Positions 20,397 to 32,376 are shown, numbered from the stretch's first letter. The stretch: DNA of 64,000 bases from Clostridiaceae bacterium (GCA_020832135.1 JAFIFG010000128.1:28587-92586), one strand, 5' to 3'. Program-made: numbers and translations. Notes: generated from the sequence alone by a model not told the origin.

Positions 20397-21102
20397 CATA
20401 GAAAAAGGTGAAATGCTCTATGAGGGAAAGGCAAAAAAAGTATATAGAACCAACGATAGAGATAAATTTATTGTAGAATACAAAGACGATGCAACAGCCT
20501 TCAATGGAGAAAAAAAAGGTACTATCAGTAACAAGGGGATTGTAAACAACAAAATGTCGGCGGTAATTTTTCAATTATTGCAGGACATGGAAATTGAAAA
20601 CCATTATATAGAAGTTCTAAGTGATCGCGAAATGCTGGTAAAGTCAGTAGAAATATTACCTGTAGAAGTTATCGTGAGAAATATAGCCGCAGGCTCCATG
20701 GCGAAACGGTTAGGATTACAAGAGGGAAGAAAAATGAAAACCCCCATTCTAGAGTTTTGTTATAAAAGTGATGAGTTGGGGGATCCATTAATTAATGAAT
20801 ATCACATAGAGGCCCTTGAATGGGCAACAAAAGAAGAAATAAAAACCATAAAGGATTATACCTTTAGAATCAATGAAATATTATCGGTATACTTTTTAGA
20901 AAAAAATTTAACCTTAGTGGATTTTAAGTTAGAATTTGGACTACACAATGGCAGGGTAATCTTAGCGGATGAGGTTTCTCCTGATACCTGTAGACTTTGG
21001 GATGCAACTACTGGAGAAAAACTGGATAAGGATAGATTTAGAAGAGATTTAGGCAATGTGGAGGAATCTTATCAAGAAGTGCTGAGAAGGATTAAAGGAT
21101 AA
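20386..21102 (+). CDS. purC: SAICAR synthetase
   Basis: ATP-dependent joining of CAIR and aspartate. [38 protein letters not shown] (quoted in parts) begins with the typical YEGKAKK motif; [18 protein letters not shown] and [14 protein letters not shown] are conserved. 238 residues. Two adjacent ATGs (20386, 20389) follow GGAGGGG; the first is listed. Followed by a 94-nt AT-rich gap before purS with no evident terminator. Confidence 0.96.
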   Translation: MMNNIEKGEMLYEGKAKKVYRTNDRDKFIVEYKDDATAFNGEKKGTISNKGIVNNKMSAVIFQLLQDMEIENHYIEVLSDREMLVKSVEILPVEVIVRNIAAGSMAKRLGLQEGRKMKTPILEFCYKSDELGDPLINEYHIEALEWATKEEIKTIKDYTFRINEILSVYFLEKNLTLVDFKLEFGLHNGRVILADEVSPDTCRLWDATTGEKLDKDRFRRDLGNVEESYQEVLRRIKG

Positions 21103-21204
21103 AAAATAATCAATAATGAATCATTTAAAATGCCCAATAACATTTAAAATAAGAAATCTAAATGTAAAATATTAAAATAATGAAAACATGGGAGGATGAT
21201 GAGA

Positions 21205-21444
21205 ATGAAGGCTAAGGTGTATGTAACATTAAAAAAGAGTATTGCTGATCCACAGGGGACTGCAATAAAGGGAGCTCTTCATAAAAGCGGGTACAACAAT
21301 GTAGAGGATGTAAGAATAGGGAAATTGATTGAACTAGATTTGGGAGAAATAACAAAAGAAGCAGCAGAGGAACAATTGAAGGTTATGTGTGAGAAGCTAT
21401 TGGCTAATACAGTAATTGAATCATACCAATATGAAATAATCTAA
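21205..21444 (+). CDS. purS: FGAM synthase subunit PurS
   Basis: Small structural subunit that joins PurQ to PurL in the Gram-positive FGAM synthase complex. [20 protein letters not shown] and [10 protein letters not shown] are characteristic. 79 residues from ATG 21205, which has 9-nt spacing from GGAGG; ATGs at 21196 and 21199 abut the ribosome binding site and are less likely. Confidence 0.94.
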   Translation: MKAKVYVTLKKSIADPQGTAIKGALHKSGYNNVEDVRIGKLIELDLGEITKEAAEEQLKVMCEKLLANTVIESYQYEII

Positions 21445-21464
21445 TGGTGAGAGGAGGACTTAGT

Positions 21465-22148
21465 ATGAAGTTTGGAATCATTGTATTTCCAGGATCCAAT
21501 TGTGATATAGACTGTTACCATGTATTAAAGGAAGTATTAAATCAAGAGACAGAGTATGTCTGGCATGATACAGAAGATATAGAGGATTTTGATTGTATTG
21601 TATTGCCAGGAGGTTTTTCCTACGGAGATTATTTAAGATGTGGGGCTGTAGCTCAATTTTCTAAAGTAATGGATAGCATCAAAGTGCATGCAGCAAAAGG
21701 AAAGCCAGTAATAGGTATATGTAATGGATTTCAAATATTAACTGAAGCTGGGCTTTTACCAGGAGCTTTAGTGAGAAACGCCAACTTAAAATTTATTTGT
21801 GATATAGCGGCACTAAAAATAGAGAATACAGAAACACCTGTTACCAATTGTTATGAAGCAGGAGAGATCATCCATATTCCTATTGCCCATGGGGAAGGAA
21901 ATTATGTGGTAGATGAAGATACCTTAGAGGATATGAAGGCCCATGGACAAATTTTATTTACCTATGTTAACAATCCCAATGGTTCTATAGTAGATATAGC
22001 CGGGGTATGTAACAAAGAAAAAAATATTATTGGTCTTATGCCTCATCCTGAAAGGGCCAGTGAAGCTTTATTGGGTAATACTGATGGATTAAAGTTTTTT
22101 CAATCAATAATTCATCATTTAGAGGAGGGATTTAGCAATGGAAAATAA
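21465..22148 (+). CDS. purQ: FGAM synthase glutaminase subunit PurQ
   Basis: Class I glutamine amidotransferase that supplies ammonia to Pur[21 protein letters not shown] at the N-terminus, nucleophile elbow [15 protein letters not shown] (cysteine), and [11 protein letters not shown] with the catalytic histidine. 227 residues from ATG 21465 (GAGGAGG 8 nt upstream). Overlaps purL by 11 nt. Confidence 0.97.
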   Translation: MKFGIIVFPGSNCDIDCYHVLKEVLNQETEYVWHDTEDIEDFDCIVLPGGFSYGDYLRCGAVAQFSKVMDSIKVHAAKGKPVIGICNGFQILTEAGLLPGALVRNANLKFICDIAALKIENTETPVTNCYEAGEIIHIPIAHGEGNYVVDEDTLEDMKAHGQILFTYVNNPNGSIVDIAGVCNKEKNIIGLMPHPERASEALLGNTDGLKFFQSIIHHLEEGFSNGK

Positions 22149-24339
22149 CTATAAAGCCGTAGGATTAACACAAAAAGAATACGAAAAAATTGTAGCTGTT
22201 ATGGGACGGGAACCTAATGAACTAGAGTTAAATATGTACGGTGTTATGTGGTCAGAGCATTGTAGTTATAAACATTCCAGAGCACTATTTAAACATTTTC
22301 CTACCAGTGGTGAAAAGGTATTGCAGGGACCAGGAGAAAATGCAGGGATTGTAGATATCGGAGACAATTTAGCCGTCGCCATGAAAATAGAAAGTCATAA
22401 CCATCCCTCTGCCATAGAACCCTATCAAGGGGCTGCTACAGGGGTAGGTGGTATTATTAGAGATATATTTGCAATGGGGGCAAGACCGGTTGCTTTATTA
22501 AACTCCTTACGCTTTGGAGACTTAGAAAATAGCGATAGAGTAAAATTTTTATTAGATGGTGTTGTAGAAGGTATAGCAGGCTATGGAAACTGCATGGGAA
22601 TTCCTACGGTAGGGGGAGAGGTTTATTTCAATAAATCCTATAATGGCAATCCCTTAGTAAATGCCATGTGTGTAGGAATTATAGAACACGATAAAATTCA
22701 TCGAGGAAATGCTTCGGGAGTAGGAAATTCCATTATGTATGTAGGAGCTCCTACCGGTAGAGATGGTATAGGTGGAGCCAGTTTTGCTTCGGTAGAATTA
22801 ACAGAGGAATCAGAGGAAAAACGTTCAGCTGTACAGGTGGGGGATCCCTTCATGGAAAAACTCCTGCTGGAAGCTTGTCTTGAACTATTACAAATTGGCT
22901 GTGTAGTAGGGATTCAAGATTTAGGTGCTGCAGGACTAGCTTCTGCCTGCTGTGAGACCGCCACTAGAGGTGAAGGTGGTATGGAGGTAGATGTAGCTAA
23001 GGTTCCTAGGAGAGAAACAGGAATGTTGCCGGTGGAGGTAATGATTTCTGAATCCCAAGAGAGAATGCTTTTAATTGTGGAAAAGGGTAGGGAAGAAGAA
23101 GTAAATAAAGTTGTTGAAAAATGGGGGCTTCATTCTGTCATCATTGGTAAGGTAACAGATGATGGTTTTTTAAGAATCCTAGAGGGAGATCAAGTGGTAG
23201 GGGAAATGCCAGCAGAAAGCTTAGATTCCTCTGGTGCACCAAAATACTATAGCGATTATGAAAAGCCTGCATATATAGAAGAAGTACAGAACTTCACAAG
23301 TGGTGATATAGAGGAACCAAAGAATTATAAAGAAGTCCTAACAAAGCTATTAACCTCCCCTAATATAGCCAGCAAAGAGTGGATCTATAGACAATATGAT
23401 CATATGGTTCGAACCAATACAGTGGTAAAGCCAGGCTCTGATGCAGCTGTTATTAGAGTAAAGGGTACAGAAAAGGGGATTGCCTTAACGACAGATTGCA
23501 ACAGTAGACTTTGCTATCTTGATCCTAGAGAGGGCAGTAAGATTGCTGTAACAGAAGCTGCTAGAAATATTATATGCAGTGGAGCCAAACCGTTAGCTAT
23601 TACGGATGGACTGAATTTTGGTAGTCCTGAGAAACCAGATCGCTTCTGGCAGTTTAGGGAGTGTGTTTTAGGAATCAGTGAAGCTGCAAGGGAATTGGAT
23701 ACTCCGGTAATAAGTGGTAATGTAAGCTTCTATAATGAAACTGATCAAGATGCCATTTATCCTACACCTATTATAGGCATGGTGGGTGTTTTAGATGATG
23801 TAGAGAAAGCAATGACGATGGAGTTCAAAAATGAAGGTGATGTAATAGTACTTTTAGGTCATACTAAGGATGAAATAGGCGGTAGTGAATATATTTCTAG
23901 AATTCATGATCTAGAAAAAGGAAGAATTCCTGCTATAAACTTTGGATTAGAGAAAAAACTTCATAGCCTCATTTTAGAAGCCAATGAAAAAAATCTACTA
24001 CAATCAGCCCACGACTTAAGTGAGGGAGGATTAGGGATAGGGGTGGCAGAATCCTGTATTAGTGGCAAATTAGGTGCAAAGATAAATATAAATACAGATT
24101 TAAGAAAAGATGTATACCTTTTCTCAGAAAGTCAATCTAGATTTTTAATTACAGTAAAAGAGAAGGACTTGAAAGATTTAAAAGAAATGTTGCAGCTAAG
24201 GGAAGTACCTTATCAGAGGATAGGAAGGGTTGAGGGTCAAGATTTAGAAATTACTATAAATGAAGCAAGTGTGATCTGTGAAGCTGTAGAGGAATTGGAG
24301 GCAGCTTGGAGAGGGGCATTGCAATGTATAATGGAGTAA
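22138..24339 (+). CDS. purL: FGAM synthase large-domain subunit PurL (small form)
   Basis: ATP-dependent amidation of FGAR to FGAM. 733 residues is the short PurL that works with separate PurS and Pur[41 protein letters not shown] (quoted in parts) and [14 protein letters not shown] mark the ATP and substrate sites. Ends overlapping the purF ribosome binding site and start. Confidence 0.97.
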   Translation: MENNYKAVGLTQKEYEKIVAVMGREPNELELNMYGVMWSEHCSYKHSRALFKHFPTSGEKVLQGPGENAGIVDIGDNLAVAMKIESHNHPSAIEPYQGAATGVGGIIRDIFAMGARPVALLNSLRFGDLENSDRVKFLLDGVVEGIAGYGNCMGIPTVGGEVYFNKSYNGNPLVNAMCVGIIEHDKIHRGNASGVGNSIMYVGAPTGRDGIGGASFASVELTEESEEKRSAVQVGDPFMEKLLLEACLELLQIGCVVGIQDLGAAGLASACCETATRGEGGMEVDVAKVPRRETGMLPVEVMISESQERMLLIVEKGREEEVNKVVEKWGLHSVIIGKVTDDGFLRILEGDQVVGEMPAESLDSSGAPKYYSDYEKPAYIEEVQNFTSGDIEEPKNYKEVLTKLLTSPNIASKEWIYRQYDHMVRTNTVVKPGSDAAVIRVKGTEKGIALTTDCNSRLCYLDPREGSKIAVTEAARNIICSGAKPLAITDGLNFGSPEKPDRFWQFRECVLGISEAARELDTPVISGNVSFYNETDQDAIYPTPIIGMVGVLDDVEKAMTMEFKNEGDVIVLLGHTKDEIGGSEYISRIHDLEKGRIPAINFGLEKKLHSLILEANEKNLLQSAHDLSEGGLGIGVAESCISGKLGAKININTDLRKDVYLFSESQSRFLITVKEKDLKDLKEMLQLREVPYQRIGRVEGQDLEITINEASVICEAVEELEAAWRGALQCIME

Positions 24340-25748
24340 ATCTTGATAAGCTTAAGGAAGAATGTGGTGTAGTAGGGATCTATCATGATAGTCCAGAGGA
24401 AACTGCTAGATTAGTATACTATGGGTTATATGCTCTACAGCATAGGGGACAGGAAAGTGCTGGTATAGCAGTAAATGATGGAATAAAATGCAATCATTAT
24501 AAAGGGATGGGTTTGGTGTCTGAGGTGTTTGATGATGCTAGACTCAAGGAAATGAAGGGTCACATAGGAATAGGGCATGTAAGGTACTCTACTGCAGGCG
24601 AAAGTTATGTAGGTAATGCTCAGCCCTTGGTTGTTCGATATAGAGGTGGCACCATAGCAATGGCCCATAATGGTAATTTGACCAATGCCTCAAAAATCAG
24701 AAGTAGGTTAGAGGATGATGGATTAGTATTTCAAACTACTATAGACAGTGAAGTTATTGTAAATCTAATTGCAAGATATAGCAATGAAGGTGTAATTGCA
24801 GCTATTGAAAGAACCATGGGACTAATAAAAGGAGCCTATGCATTGACGATAATGACGGAGGAAGAACTGATTGGTGTAAGAGATCCCTTAGGTTTAAGAC
24901 CTTTATCCTTAGGTAAAATAGGAGATAATTATGCTCTAGCCTCTGAAAGCTGTGCTTTTGATGTTATGGGAGCCACCTTAATTAGAGAGGTTGAACCAGG
25001 AGAAATTATTAAAATAAATAAAAATGGTATAGAATCAACAAAATATAAAAATGTTGGAAGACGGGCTTCCTGTATATTCGAATATATTTATTTTGCTCGA
25101 CCAGATAGCATATTAGATGGAGTAAGTGTTTATGAAGCTAGAAAAAATGCTGGCAAACTTTTAGCATTAGAGCACCCGGTGGAGGCTGATGTAGTTATTG
25201 CTGTTCCTGACTCGTCTATACCATCTGCCGTTGGTTATGCGGAGGCTTCAGGCATCCCCTTTGGTGAAGGGTTAATTAAGAATAGGTATATAGGTAGGAC
25301 CTTTATTCAGCCTACTCAATCCATGAGGGAAATAGCTGTAAGATTAAAATTAAATCCATTGAAGCAAAATGTAGAAGGTAAAAGAGTGATTATGATAGAT
25401 GATTCCATTGTCAGGGGAACCACCAGTAAGAGATTAGTAAAAAGTCTAAAAAATGCAGGTGCTAAAGAAGTGCATGTAAGGGTGAGTTCTCCTCCTGTGG
25501 CTTTTAGCTGTTATTTTGGCATAGATACCCCTGATAAAAATCAACTGATAGGTGGAGTTAAAACAGTAGAGCAGATTAGAAAAATTATTGAGGCTGATAG
25601 CTTAGGGTACATTAGCTTAGAGGGGCTGGTAAAGTCCACAACATTACCAAAAGAAAATTTGTGTCTAGCTTGTTTTAATGGAGACTACCCAATTCCAGTC
25701 CCAAATCCAGAGGAAAAAGCTTTTGCAAGATATATAGGAGGTGAATAA
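24324..25748 (+). CDS. purF: Amidophosphoribosyltransferase
   Basis: First step of de novo purine synthesis, PRPP plus glutamine to phosphoribosylamine. After a 13-residue propeptide the mature protein would begin at Cys14 ([10 protein letters not shown]), the Ntn nucleophile. PRPP motif [14 protein letters not shown]. The cysteines in [21 protein letters not shown] and LCLACF match the [4Fe-4S] ligands of the B. subtilis enzyme. ATG 24324 follows GGAGAGGGG; an upstream TTG at 24306 is rejected. Overlaps the end of purL by 16 nt. Confidence 0.97.
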   Translation: MYNGVNLDKLKEECGVVGIYHDSPEETARLVYYGLYALQHRGQESAGIAVNDGIKCNHYKGMGLVSEVFDDARLKEMKGHIGIGHVRYSTAGESYVGNAQPLVVRYRGGTIAMAHNGNLTNASKIRSRLEDDGLVFQTTIDSEVIVNLIARYSNEGVIAAIERTMGLIKGAYALTIMTEEELIGVRDPLGLRPLSLGKIGDNYALASESCAFDVMGATLIREVEPGEIIKINKNGIESTKYKNVGRRASCIFEYIYFARPDSILDGVSVYEARKNAGKLLALEHPVEADVVIAVPDSSIPSAVGYAEASGIPFGEGLIKNRYIGRTFIQPTQSMREIAVRLKLNPLKQNVEGKRVIMIDDSIVRGTTSKRLVKSLKNAGAKEVHVRVSSPPVAFSCYFGIDTPDKNQLIGGVKTVEQIRKIIEADSLGYISLEGLVKSTTLPKENLCLACFNGDYPIPVPNPEEKAFARYIGGE

Positions 25749-25750
25749 AC

Positions 25751-26788
25751 TTGGATAAAATCACTTATAAAGATGCAGGTGTAGATGTTGAAGAAGGACA
25801 AAAAGCAGTTCAATTAATGAAAAAACACGTACAGAGCACCTTTAATCAACAGGTCCTAGAAGATATAGGGGGATTTGGAGGGTTGTTTGCCTTAGACTTA
25901 ACAGATATAAAGGAACCTATTTTGGTATCCGGTACAGACGGAGTAGGAACAAAACTCAAGATCGCCTTTATGATGGATCAGCATGATACTATCGGCCAGG
26001 ATTGTGTAGCAATGTGTGTCAATGATATTTTATGTCAAGGGGCAAAACCACTGTTTTTTCTCGATTATATAGCTACAGGGAAATTAAGTTCTGAGAAGGT
26101 AGCTGAGATTGTAAAGGGTATCGCTACGGGCTGTAGAGAAGCTGGTGCTGCACTAATTGGAGGAGAAACAGCTGAGATGCCTGGCTTTTATCAAGAAGGA
26201 GAGTATGATGTTGCTGGATTTACTGTAGGGATCGCCGATAAATCTAAATTAATTACAGGAAGAAATATTCAAGAAGGAGATGTTATTATAGGTATTGGCT
26301 CCAGTGGTGTCCATAGTAATGGCTTCTCTTTGGTAAGAAGGTTATTATTGGAAATTAAAGATTTTTCTCTTGATTGCTATTTTGAACAATTAGGTGAAAC
26401 CTTAGGAGAAGCATTGATTAGGCCTACAAAAATTTATGCAAAGGCAATTAGTGAAGTAATGAAGGAAGTAGAAATAAAAGGGGCAGCCCATATTACTGGT
26501 GGTGGTTTTTACGAAAATGTACCAAGGATATTGCCGAATGAGATGGATGCCTATATAAAAAAGGATAGCTGGGATGTGCCTAAAATCTTTAATTTCATTC
26601 AAAAGAATGGGAACATTCAAGAAAAAGAAATGTTTAGTACCTTTAATATGGGGATTGGTATGATGTTGGTGGTGGATCCAAAAGATGCTAATGTGACATT
26701 AGATATCTTGGAGAAGGCTGGAGAACCAGCTTATAGAATAGGTGCAATTAAAAAAGGACAAAAACAGGTGGTTTTATGGCAGGAATAA
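25751..26788 (+). CDS. purM: AIR synthetase
   Basis: Closes the imidazole ring (FGAM to AIR) with ATP. VSGTDGVGTKLKIAF, GGETAEMPGFY and GIGSSGVHSNGFSLVR are signature motifs. 345 residues. The start is TTG at 25751, 2 nt after the purF stop, with AGGAGGTG ideally placed; no closer ATG exists. Overlaps purN by 13 nt. Confidence 0.97.
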   Translation: MDKITYKDAGVDVEEGQKAVQLMKKHVQSTFNQQVLEDIGGFGGLFALDLTDIKEPILVSGTDGVGTKLKIAFMMDQHDTIGQDCVAMCVNDILCQGAKPLFFLDYIATGKLSSEKVAEIVKGIATGCREAGAALIGGETAEMPGFYQEGEYDVAGFTVGIADKSKLITGRNIQEGDVIIGIGSSGVHSNGFSLVRRLLLEIKDFSLDCYFEQLGETLGEALIRPTKIYAKAISEVMKEVEIKGAAHITGGGFYENVPRILPNEMDAYIKKDSWDVPKIFNFIQKNGNIQEKEMFSTFNMGIGMMLVVDPKDANVTLDILEKAGEPAYRIGAIKKGQKQVVLWQE

Positions 26789-27414
26789 AAATAGCAGTAC
26801 TTATATCAGGAGGTGGGTCGAATCTACAGGCTTTGATAGATGCTGTGGAGCAGAAATATCTTCAAGGAGAAATTGCTATTGTTATTTCTAATAAAAAAGA
26901 GGCTTATGGTGTGAAAAGGGCCCAAAAACATCATATTAAAACAAGTATCGTAGATAAAGAAACCTATGGTACAAGAGAAAAAAGAGATGAAGCTTTATTA
27001 AAGATTTTACAGCAGGAGGAAATAGATTTAATTGTATTGGCAGGATATTTAGCAATATTACCTAGAAGTATTGTAGAAAACTATAGGAACAAAATCATCA
27101 ATATACATCCCTCTCTAATCCCTAGCTTTTCTGGAGAGGGGTATTATGGAGAGAAGGTTCATAGGGAAGTGTTGGAGCGAGGCGTGAAAATCACCGGTGC
27201 TACTGTTCATTTTGTCAATGAAGAAACTGATGGGGGTCCCATCATACTACAGGAGACGGTAGACGTAGAGTTTGATGATGATATAAATAGTATTAAAGAA
27301 AAGGTGTTAAAAATAGAACATCAAATTCTTCCTTTAGCTGTTAAACTGTTTGTGGAAGGAAGATTACGAGTGATGGGGAATAAGGTAAAGGTAAAGACTG
27401 GCAACTTAAAATAA
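26776..27414 (+). CDS. purN: GAR transformylase (folate-dependent)
   Basis: Transfers formyl from 10-formyl-THF to GAR. IAVLISGGGSNLQALIDA at the N-terminus and IINIHPSLIPSF, with the catalytic Asn-His pair, then GATVHFVNEETDGGPII with the conserved aspartate. 212 residues. The formate-dependent PurT alternative is not seen in the window. Confidence 0.96.
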   Translation: MAGIKIAVLISGGGSNLQALIDAVEQKYLQGEIAIVISNKKEAYGVKRAQKHHIKTSIVDKETYGTREKRDEALLKILQQEEIDLIVLAGYLAILPRSIVENYRNKIINIHPSLIPSFSGEGYYGEKVHREVLERGVKITGATVHFVNEETDGGPIILQETVDVEFDDDINSIKEKVLKIEHQILPLAVKLFVEGRLRVMGNKVKVKTGNLK

Positions 27415-27429
27415 AAGTGGGGTGAAGCA

Positions 27430-28959
27430 ATGATGAAACGATGTCTAATAAGTGTATCGAATAAAATGGGCATTATAGATTTTGCTAAGGGGTTAGAAGA
27501 ACTAGGGGTGGAAATTCTATCTACTGGTGGTACGGCAAAAACTTTAAGAGAAGCTGGAATCGAAGTAGTGGACGTTTCGGAGGCAACTGGATTTCCTGAA
27601 TGTTTAGATGGACGGGTGAAGACATTACATCCTGTAATCCATGGAGGTATACTAGCGGTTCGAGATAAGGAAGAACATCAAAAGACATTAGAAAAACTGA
27701 ATATTACACCTATTGATTTGGTAGTAATCAATCTTTACCCATTTAAAGAGACAATCCTAAGGGAAGAAGTTACTTTAGAAGAAGCCATTGAAAATATAGA
27801 TATTGGTGGACCAACTATGCTAAGGTCTGCTGCTAAAAACCACAAATTTGTAACGGTTGTAACAGATCCAAAGGATTATGTTAAGGTGCTTTCAGAAGTT
27901 AGGGAAAATGGGGATACCAATTATGAAACGAGATACAATTTAGCCCTAAAGGTATTTCAACATACAGCGCATTATGATGCATTAATTGCTGGTTATTTAG
28001 GGAGAGATAAGGATAACTTTGAAGATACCTTAACCATTACCTTTGAGAAGGTTCAGGACTTAAGGTATGGAGAAAATCCCCATCAAAGAGCAGCCTTCTA
28101 TAAAGAAGTTACACATCAAGCCGGAACTCTGGTGGATGGAAAGCAACTACAGGGAAAGGAATTATCCTTTAATAATATAAATGATACCAATGGTGCTTTA
28201 GAGCTTTTAAAGGAGTTCGAGGAACCAACGGTTGTTGCTGTGAAACATACGAACCCTTGTGGAGTAGCATCTGGAAAGGATATTCATGAAGCCTATAGCA
28301 AGGCCTATAACTCTGATCCTTTATCTATTTTTGGAGGTATTGTTGCTGCTAATGAGACGGTAGATAAAGAAACAGCTGAAAAAATGGTGGAGATTTTTCT
28401 AGAGGTAATTATTGCACCTGGGTTCACTGACGAAGCATTAGCTATTTTTAGTCAAAAGAAAAATTTAAGGATAATTCAATTAGAAAATATTAAAAACAAG
28501 CAAAAAAATGCTATAGATATAAAAAGGGTAGAGGGAGGCATTTTAATTCAAGATCATAATGATAAGTTATTAGAAGAAATAGAAGTGCCTACATCTAAAA
28601 ACCCTACTGAGGAAGAACTGGAGGATTTAATCTTCGCTTTTAAAGTAGTAAAACACACAAAATCTAATGCTATTGTTCTAGCGAAAAACAAGCAAACCTT
28701 AACTATAGGACCTGGACAAACCAGCAGAATATGGGCTCTAGAAAATGCTATAAAAAATAGCCATAATGAGTTAGATGGAAGTGTGTTGGCATCTGATGCC
28801 TTCTTTCCCTTTAGTGATTGTGTAGAGGCTGCGGCAAAAGCAGGAGTGAAGGCAATTATTCAGCCTGGGGGTTCTCTAAAGGACCAAGAGTCTATTAAGA
28901 TATGTGATGAAAAGCATATAGCTATGGTGATGACAGGGAAGAGACATTTTAAACACTAA
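27430..28959 (+). CDS. purH: Bifunctional AICAR transformylase/IMP cyclohydrolase
   Basis: Last two steps to IMP. N-terminal cyclohydrolase ([37 protein letters not shown]) and C-terminal transformylase ([41 protein letters not shown]). 509 residues is normal. GGGGTGAAG precedes ATG 27430; a second ATG lies at 27433. Confidence 0.97.
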   Translation: MMKRCLISVSNKMGIIDFAKGLEELGVEILSTGGTAKTLREAGIEVVDVSEATGFPECLDGRVKTLHPVIHGGILAVRDKEEHQKTLEKLNITPIDLVVINLYPFKETILREEVTLEEAIENIDIGGPTMLRSAAKNHKFVTVVTDPKDYVKVLSEVRENGDTNYETRYNLALKVFQHTAHYDALIAGYLGRDKDNFEDTLTITFEKVQDLRYGENPHQRAAFYKEVTHQAGTLVDGKQLQGKELSFNNINDTNGALELLKEFEEPTVVAVKHTNPCGVASGKDIHEAYSKAYNSDPLSIFGGIVAANETVDKETAEKMVEIFLEVIIAPGFTDEALAIFSQKKNLRIIQLENIKNKQKNAIDIKRVEGGILIQDHNDKLLEEIEVPTSKNPTEEELEDLIFAFKVVKHTKSNAIVLAKNKQTLTIGPGQTSRIWALENAIKNSHNELDGSVLASDAFFPFSDCVEAAAKAGVKAIIQPGGSLKDQESIKICDEKHIAMVMTGKRHFKH

Positions 28960-28975
28960 ATTGGGTGGTGAAGAG

Positions 28976-30229
28976 ATGAAGGTATTTATAGTGGGCGGTG
29001 GCGGTAGAGAGCATGCGATCGCGTGGAAGATAAAGCGAAGTCCGTTGGTGAAGGAAATATATTGTGCACCGGGCAATCCGGGAATAGGGGAAATCGCAGA
29101 ATGTGTAGATATAGCAGTGGAGGATGTAGAAAAACTTGTTGATTTTTCCCGGGAAATGTCAATTGACTTGACGATTGTCGGACCAGAGATACCTTTGGTG
29201 GCAGGTATTGTTGACAGGTTTCAAGAAGAAGGATTAAATATCATAGGACCCTCTAAAGAAGCTGCACAGTTAGAGGGAAGTAAAGCCTTCTCTAAAGAAT
29301 TCATGGATAAATACAATATTCCTACTGCTCTATATGATGAAGCAACCTCTTATGAAGAGGCTAAGGATGCATTAGGCAAGCATAATTTCCCTGTAGTCAT
29401 TAAAGCTGATGGGTTAGCGGCGGGAAAAGGAGTTTTTATATGTGAAGATCAGCAAGAGGCAGAGAAGGCACTGGGGGAAATACTAATAGAGGAGATTTTT
29501 GGAGTGTCTGGCCATAAGGTGATAATTGAAGAATTTTTAGAGGGGACGGAAACCTCTGTACTCTGCTTTGTAGATGGACAGTCTATTATACCTATGGTAA
29601 GTAGCCAAGATCATAAAAGAATCTATGATGGAGATGAAGGACCTAACACTGGGGGAATGGGAACCTACTCACCTAATTATATATATACAGAAGAGATGGC
29701 TGAAGAAGTGGATAAGAGTATTTTGCAGCCAACCTTGAGGGGTATACAGCAGGAAAATATGGACTATAAGGGAATATTGTTTGTAGGACTTATGATTACT
29801 CAAGAAGGACCTAAAGTATTAGAATACAACGTTAGATTTGGAGATCCTGAAACTCAAGTGGTGCTTCCTAGATTAGAGACTGACTTAGTGGCTATATTTC
29901 TAGCAATGTTAAAGGAAGACCTCACCAATACAGAAATAAAGTGGAATGAAAAGACAGCCATATGTGTGGTACTAGCATCAGAAGGCTATCCTGGTAATTA
30001 TCCAAAAGGAAGAGAAATAACAGGATTATCTGACGTAGATAAGGATACAATTGTTTTTCATGCTGGGACTACTTTGGAAGGTGAGGGTCTAGTGACAGCC
30101 GGAGGCAGAGTGCTAGGGGTAACGGTTCTTGCTGAAGATATAGATACAGCAAGAAGACTAGTCTATGAAAATGTGGAGAAGATAAGGTTTAAAGGAAAAA
30201 CATATCGTACAGATATAGCAGCAGGATAA
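28976..30229 (+). CDS. purD: GAR synthetase
   Basis: ATP-grasp ligase joining phosphoribosylamine and glycine. MKVFIVGGGGREHAIAWKI, FPVVIKADGLAAGKGVFI and GGMGTYSPN are conserved. 417 residues from ATG 28976; the frame opens further up at TTG 28961, but the family starts at MKV. Final gene of the pur operon; its last seven codons form the left arm of the terminator. purB is absent from the cluster and must lie elsewhere. Confidence 0.97.
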   Translation: MKVFIVGGGGREHAIAWKIKRSPLVKEIYCAPGNPGIGEIAECVDIAVEDVEKLVDFSREMSIDLTIVGPEIPLVAGIVDRFQEEGLNIIGPSKEAAQLEGSKAFSKEFMDKYNIPTALYDEATSYEEAKDALGKHNFPVVIKADGLAAGKGVFICEDQQEAEKALGEILIEEIFGVSGHKVIIEEFLEGTETSVLCFVDGQSIIPMVSSQDHKRIYDGDEGPNTGGMGTYSPNYIYTEEMAEEVDKSILQPTLRGIQQENMDYKGILFVGLMITQEGPKVLEYNVRFGDPETQVVLPRLETDLVAIFLAMLKEDLTNTEIKWNEKTAICVVLASEGYPGNYPKGREITGLSDVDKDTIVFHAGTTLEGEGLVTAGGRVLGVTVLAEDIDTARRLVYENVEKIRFKGKTYRTDIAAG

Positions 30230-30255
30230 AAGCTCCTGCTGCTATATCTGTTTTA
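30209..30255 (+). terminator. Pur operon terminator embedded in the purD 3' end
   Basis: ACAGATATAGCAGCAGGA (30209-30226) pairs perfectly over 18 bp with 30234-30251, followed by TTTT. The left arm encodes the last residues TDIAAG before the stop codon. Confidence 0.93.
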
Positions 30256-30345
30256 AAATACAATGTACTTCTGCAAATATAGGATGAAATATTGGGTAAT
30301 GGTGTGGTGCCAGTGAATGTGATAAAATAGTGGTAGGTGATGAAA

Positions 30346-32373
30346 ATGACAAGTAAACTAAAGAAAAAAACATTGATATGTTTAGTAGTTTTGATGCTGT
30401 TATTGATGCATAGTTCATTGCATAGAAAGGTTTCAAGCCAAACAAAGGAAACTACTTCTAGTGATCCTATAGAACATATTAAAGTAGCTGTTGATCCAAA
30501 CATGCCCCCATTACAATATGTAGAGGGGGAAGACTATCTAGGGTTTCATATAGATATTTTAGAGAGTGTAGGGGATATTTATAACATTGATATCTCTTAT
30601 GTCCCTATGCCGGTAGAAAAGGTAGTGGAAGCTATAGAGCAGAAAGAGGTAGACGCAGCAATAGGCATCAATTTTCTATCTGAACTATCTGAAAATTTGA
30701 TATTTACAGACAGTATTTCCACCTCTTCGGTAGGCTTGATTGTAGAGAATAAACACATAAACAGTCAGGAGGATGTTTTAGAATTAACGGATATGGTGAT
30801 TACCTTAAAGAGGGATTCAGTAGAATATCAATACTTGCAAAATGTTAGAAGAGTAAAATATAATACCACCAGTAATATAGCTGATGCATTTCAACTATTA
30901 GAACAAGAACGAGGCAATGCCTTAATGGGGGACAGACTTGTTGCTCAGCAATTAATGGAACAGTATAATTTAGATAATAAATATACATTTATAAATAGTT
31001 ATATTATCCCTATAGAGTATGCTATTGTTGTGGGGAAGGACAACTATAACTTATTGACTAAGTTTAATGATGGTATACAACAGATCAAGGAAAGTGGCGT
31101 TTATGGAGAAATATATGCTCATTGGTTTTTAGATAAGGAATTAGTTGCAGAGAAGCGATTGCGACAATTGCTGAAGGTTTTTATTGTATTTATAATGATG
31201 GCAGCTATCTTATCTATAGTGGGAATTAGGTGGAATAAACAGCTTAAAAGGCAAGTGGATAAAAAAACACAGGAATTGCAGACCATGAATGAAAACTTAG
31301 CATATCAAATTACTGAGACGAAAAATAAAAATGAAATGATCAATCAGCTATTAGAAAGTAGCCCAAGGGGGTTAATTATAATAGAAAAAAATGGAATCAT
31401 TGCCTCCTGCAACCCCACTGTAGTGGAATTAATAGGTTTGGAGAATAACTCAACAGGAAGATACTATAATGAGGTGCCTTTTATCCGACAATTATTGCAA
31501 GAAAAAATTGGAGATGTCATAGAAAAAGAAGTGCAATTTTCTGGTGAAGAAGTCAATTGGCAAAGAGAGGATGGAAAGAAGTATGATATTAGATATATGG
31601 TATACCCCTTAAGAAGCTATGATAGAAAAGTTAAAGGCATCATAGTCTCCTTTGAAGATATCACCCAAGAAAAGAAATTGAGGGAAGAATGGTTTGAAAG
31701 GGAAAAAAGTAGAGCATTAAATGAAATCGTGGCGGGAATTTCTCACGAAATAAGAAATCCTCTAACTTCTATAAAAACTTTTGTAGAATTACTTCCTAAA
31801 AAATTTGATAATCCTCAATTTCGAAGAGACATTACAACCTACGTTCCTAAAGAGGTGGAACGAGTCAATCAGTTAATTGAAAGTCTTATTAATTATGCAA
31901 AACCAAGAAAGCCTAATAAAGAAATAGTAGATATAAAGGATTTGGTTGAATATAACATAAGATTATTTACACCCATCATAGAGCAAAAGGGATTAAAAGT
32001 AACTATAGATATGGAGAAGAACTTAAAAGTTAATGTAGATAAGGCACAAATGAAGCAGGTTATGATGAATTTTTTCTTAAATGGTATTGAAGCGATGGAA
32101 GAAATACAACAAGATAGGCAATTGACCTTAAGCATCCGTGGATGGAGGCATCAGGAACATATCTATATATCTATTAAGGATGAGGGAGTAGGTATGACAC
32201 AAAAAGAAATTATTCATGCATTAAATCCTTTTTATACCACAAAAGCTACGGGTACTGGATTAGGAATACCACTATCAAAACAATATATTGAAGATAATGA
32301 TGGACAGCTAACAATAGAAAGTGAGAAAAATGTCGGGACAAAATTAATTTTAAGATTCGAAGGGAGAGATTGA
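30346..32373 (+). CDS. Sensor histidine kinase with extracellular amino-acid-binding domain
   Basis: About 675 residues. Signal/anchor helix (TLICLVVLMLLLMHSSL), an SBP_bac_3-type solute-binding domain from about 45 to 265 (IKVAVDPNMPPLQYVEGEDY start), a transmembrane helix VFIVFIMMAAILSIVGI, a short coiled coil, a PAS domain (LLESSPRGLIIIEKNGIIAS), HisKA with H467 in GISHEIRNPLTS, and HATPase with GTGLGIPLSKQYI. It presumably senses an external amino acid or organic acid and phosphorylates the regulator 3 nt downstream. Start codons GTG 30337, ATG 30340 and ATG 30346 are possible; 30346 has the best spacing from AGGTG. Confidence 0.93.
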   Translation: MTSKLKKKTLICLVVLMLLLMHSSLHRKVSSQTKETTSSDPIEHIKVAVDPNMPPLQYVEGEDYLGFHIDILESVGDIYNIDISYVPMPVEKVVEAIEQKEVDAAIGINFLSELSENLIFTDSISTSSVGLIVENKHINSQEDVLELTDMVITLKRDSVEYQYLQNVRRVKYNTTSNIADAFQLLEQERGNALMGDRLVAQQLMEQYNLDNKYTFINSYIIPIEYAIVVGKDNYNLLTKFNDGIQQIKESGVYGEIYAHWFLDKELVAEKRLRQLLKVFIVFIMMAAILSIVGIRWNKQLKRQVDKKTQELQTMNENLAYQITETKNKNEMINQLLESSPRGLIIIEKNGIIASCNPTVVELIGLENNSTGRYYNEVPFIRQLLQEKIGDVIEKEVQFSGEEVNWQREDGKKYDIRYMVYPLRSYDRKVKGIIVSFEDITQEKKLREEWFEREKSRALNEIVAGISHEIRNPLTSIKTFVELLPKKFDNPQFRRDITTYVPKEVERVNQLIESLINYAKPRKPNKEIVDIKDLVEYNIRLFTPIIEQKGLKVTIDMEKNLKVNVDKAQMKQVMMNFFLNGIEAMEEIQQDRQLTLSIRGWRHQEHIYISIKDEGVGMTQKEIIHALNPFYTTKATGTGLGIPLSKQYIEDNDGQLTIESEKNVGTKLILRFEGRD

Positions 32374-32376
32374 TAA

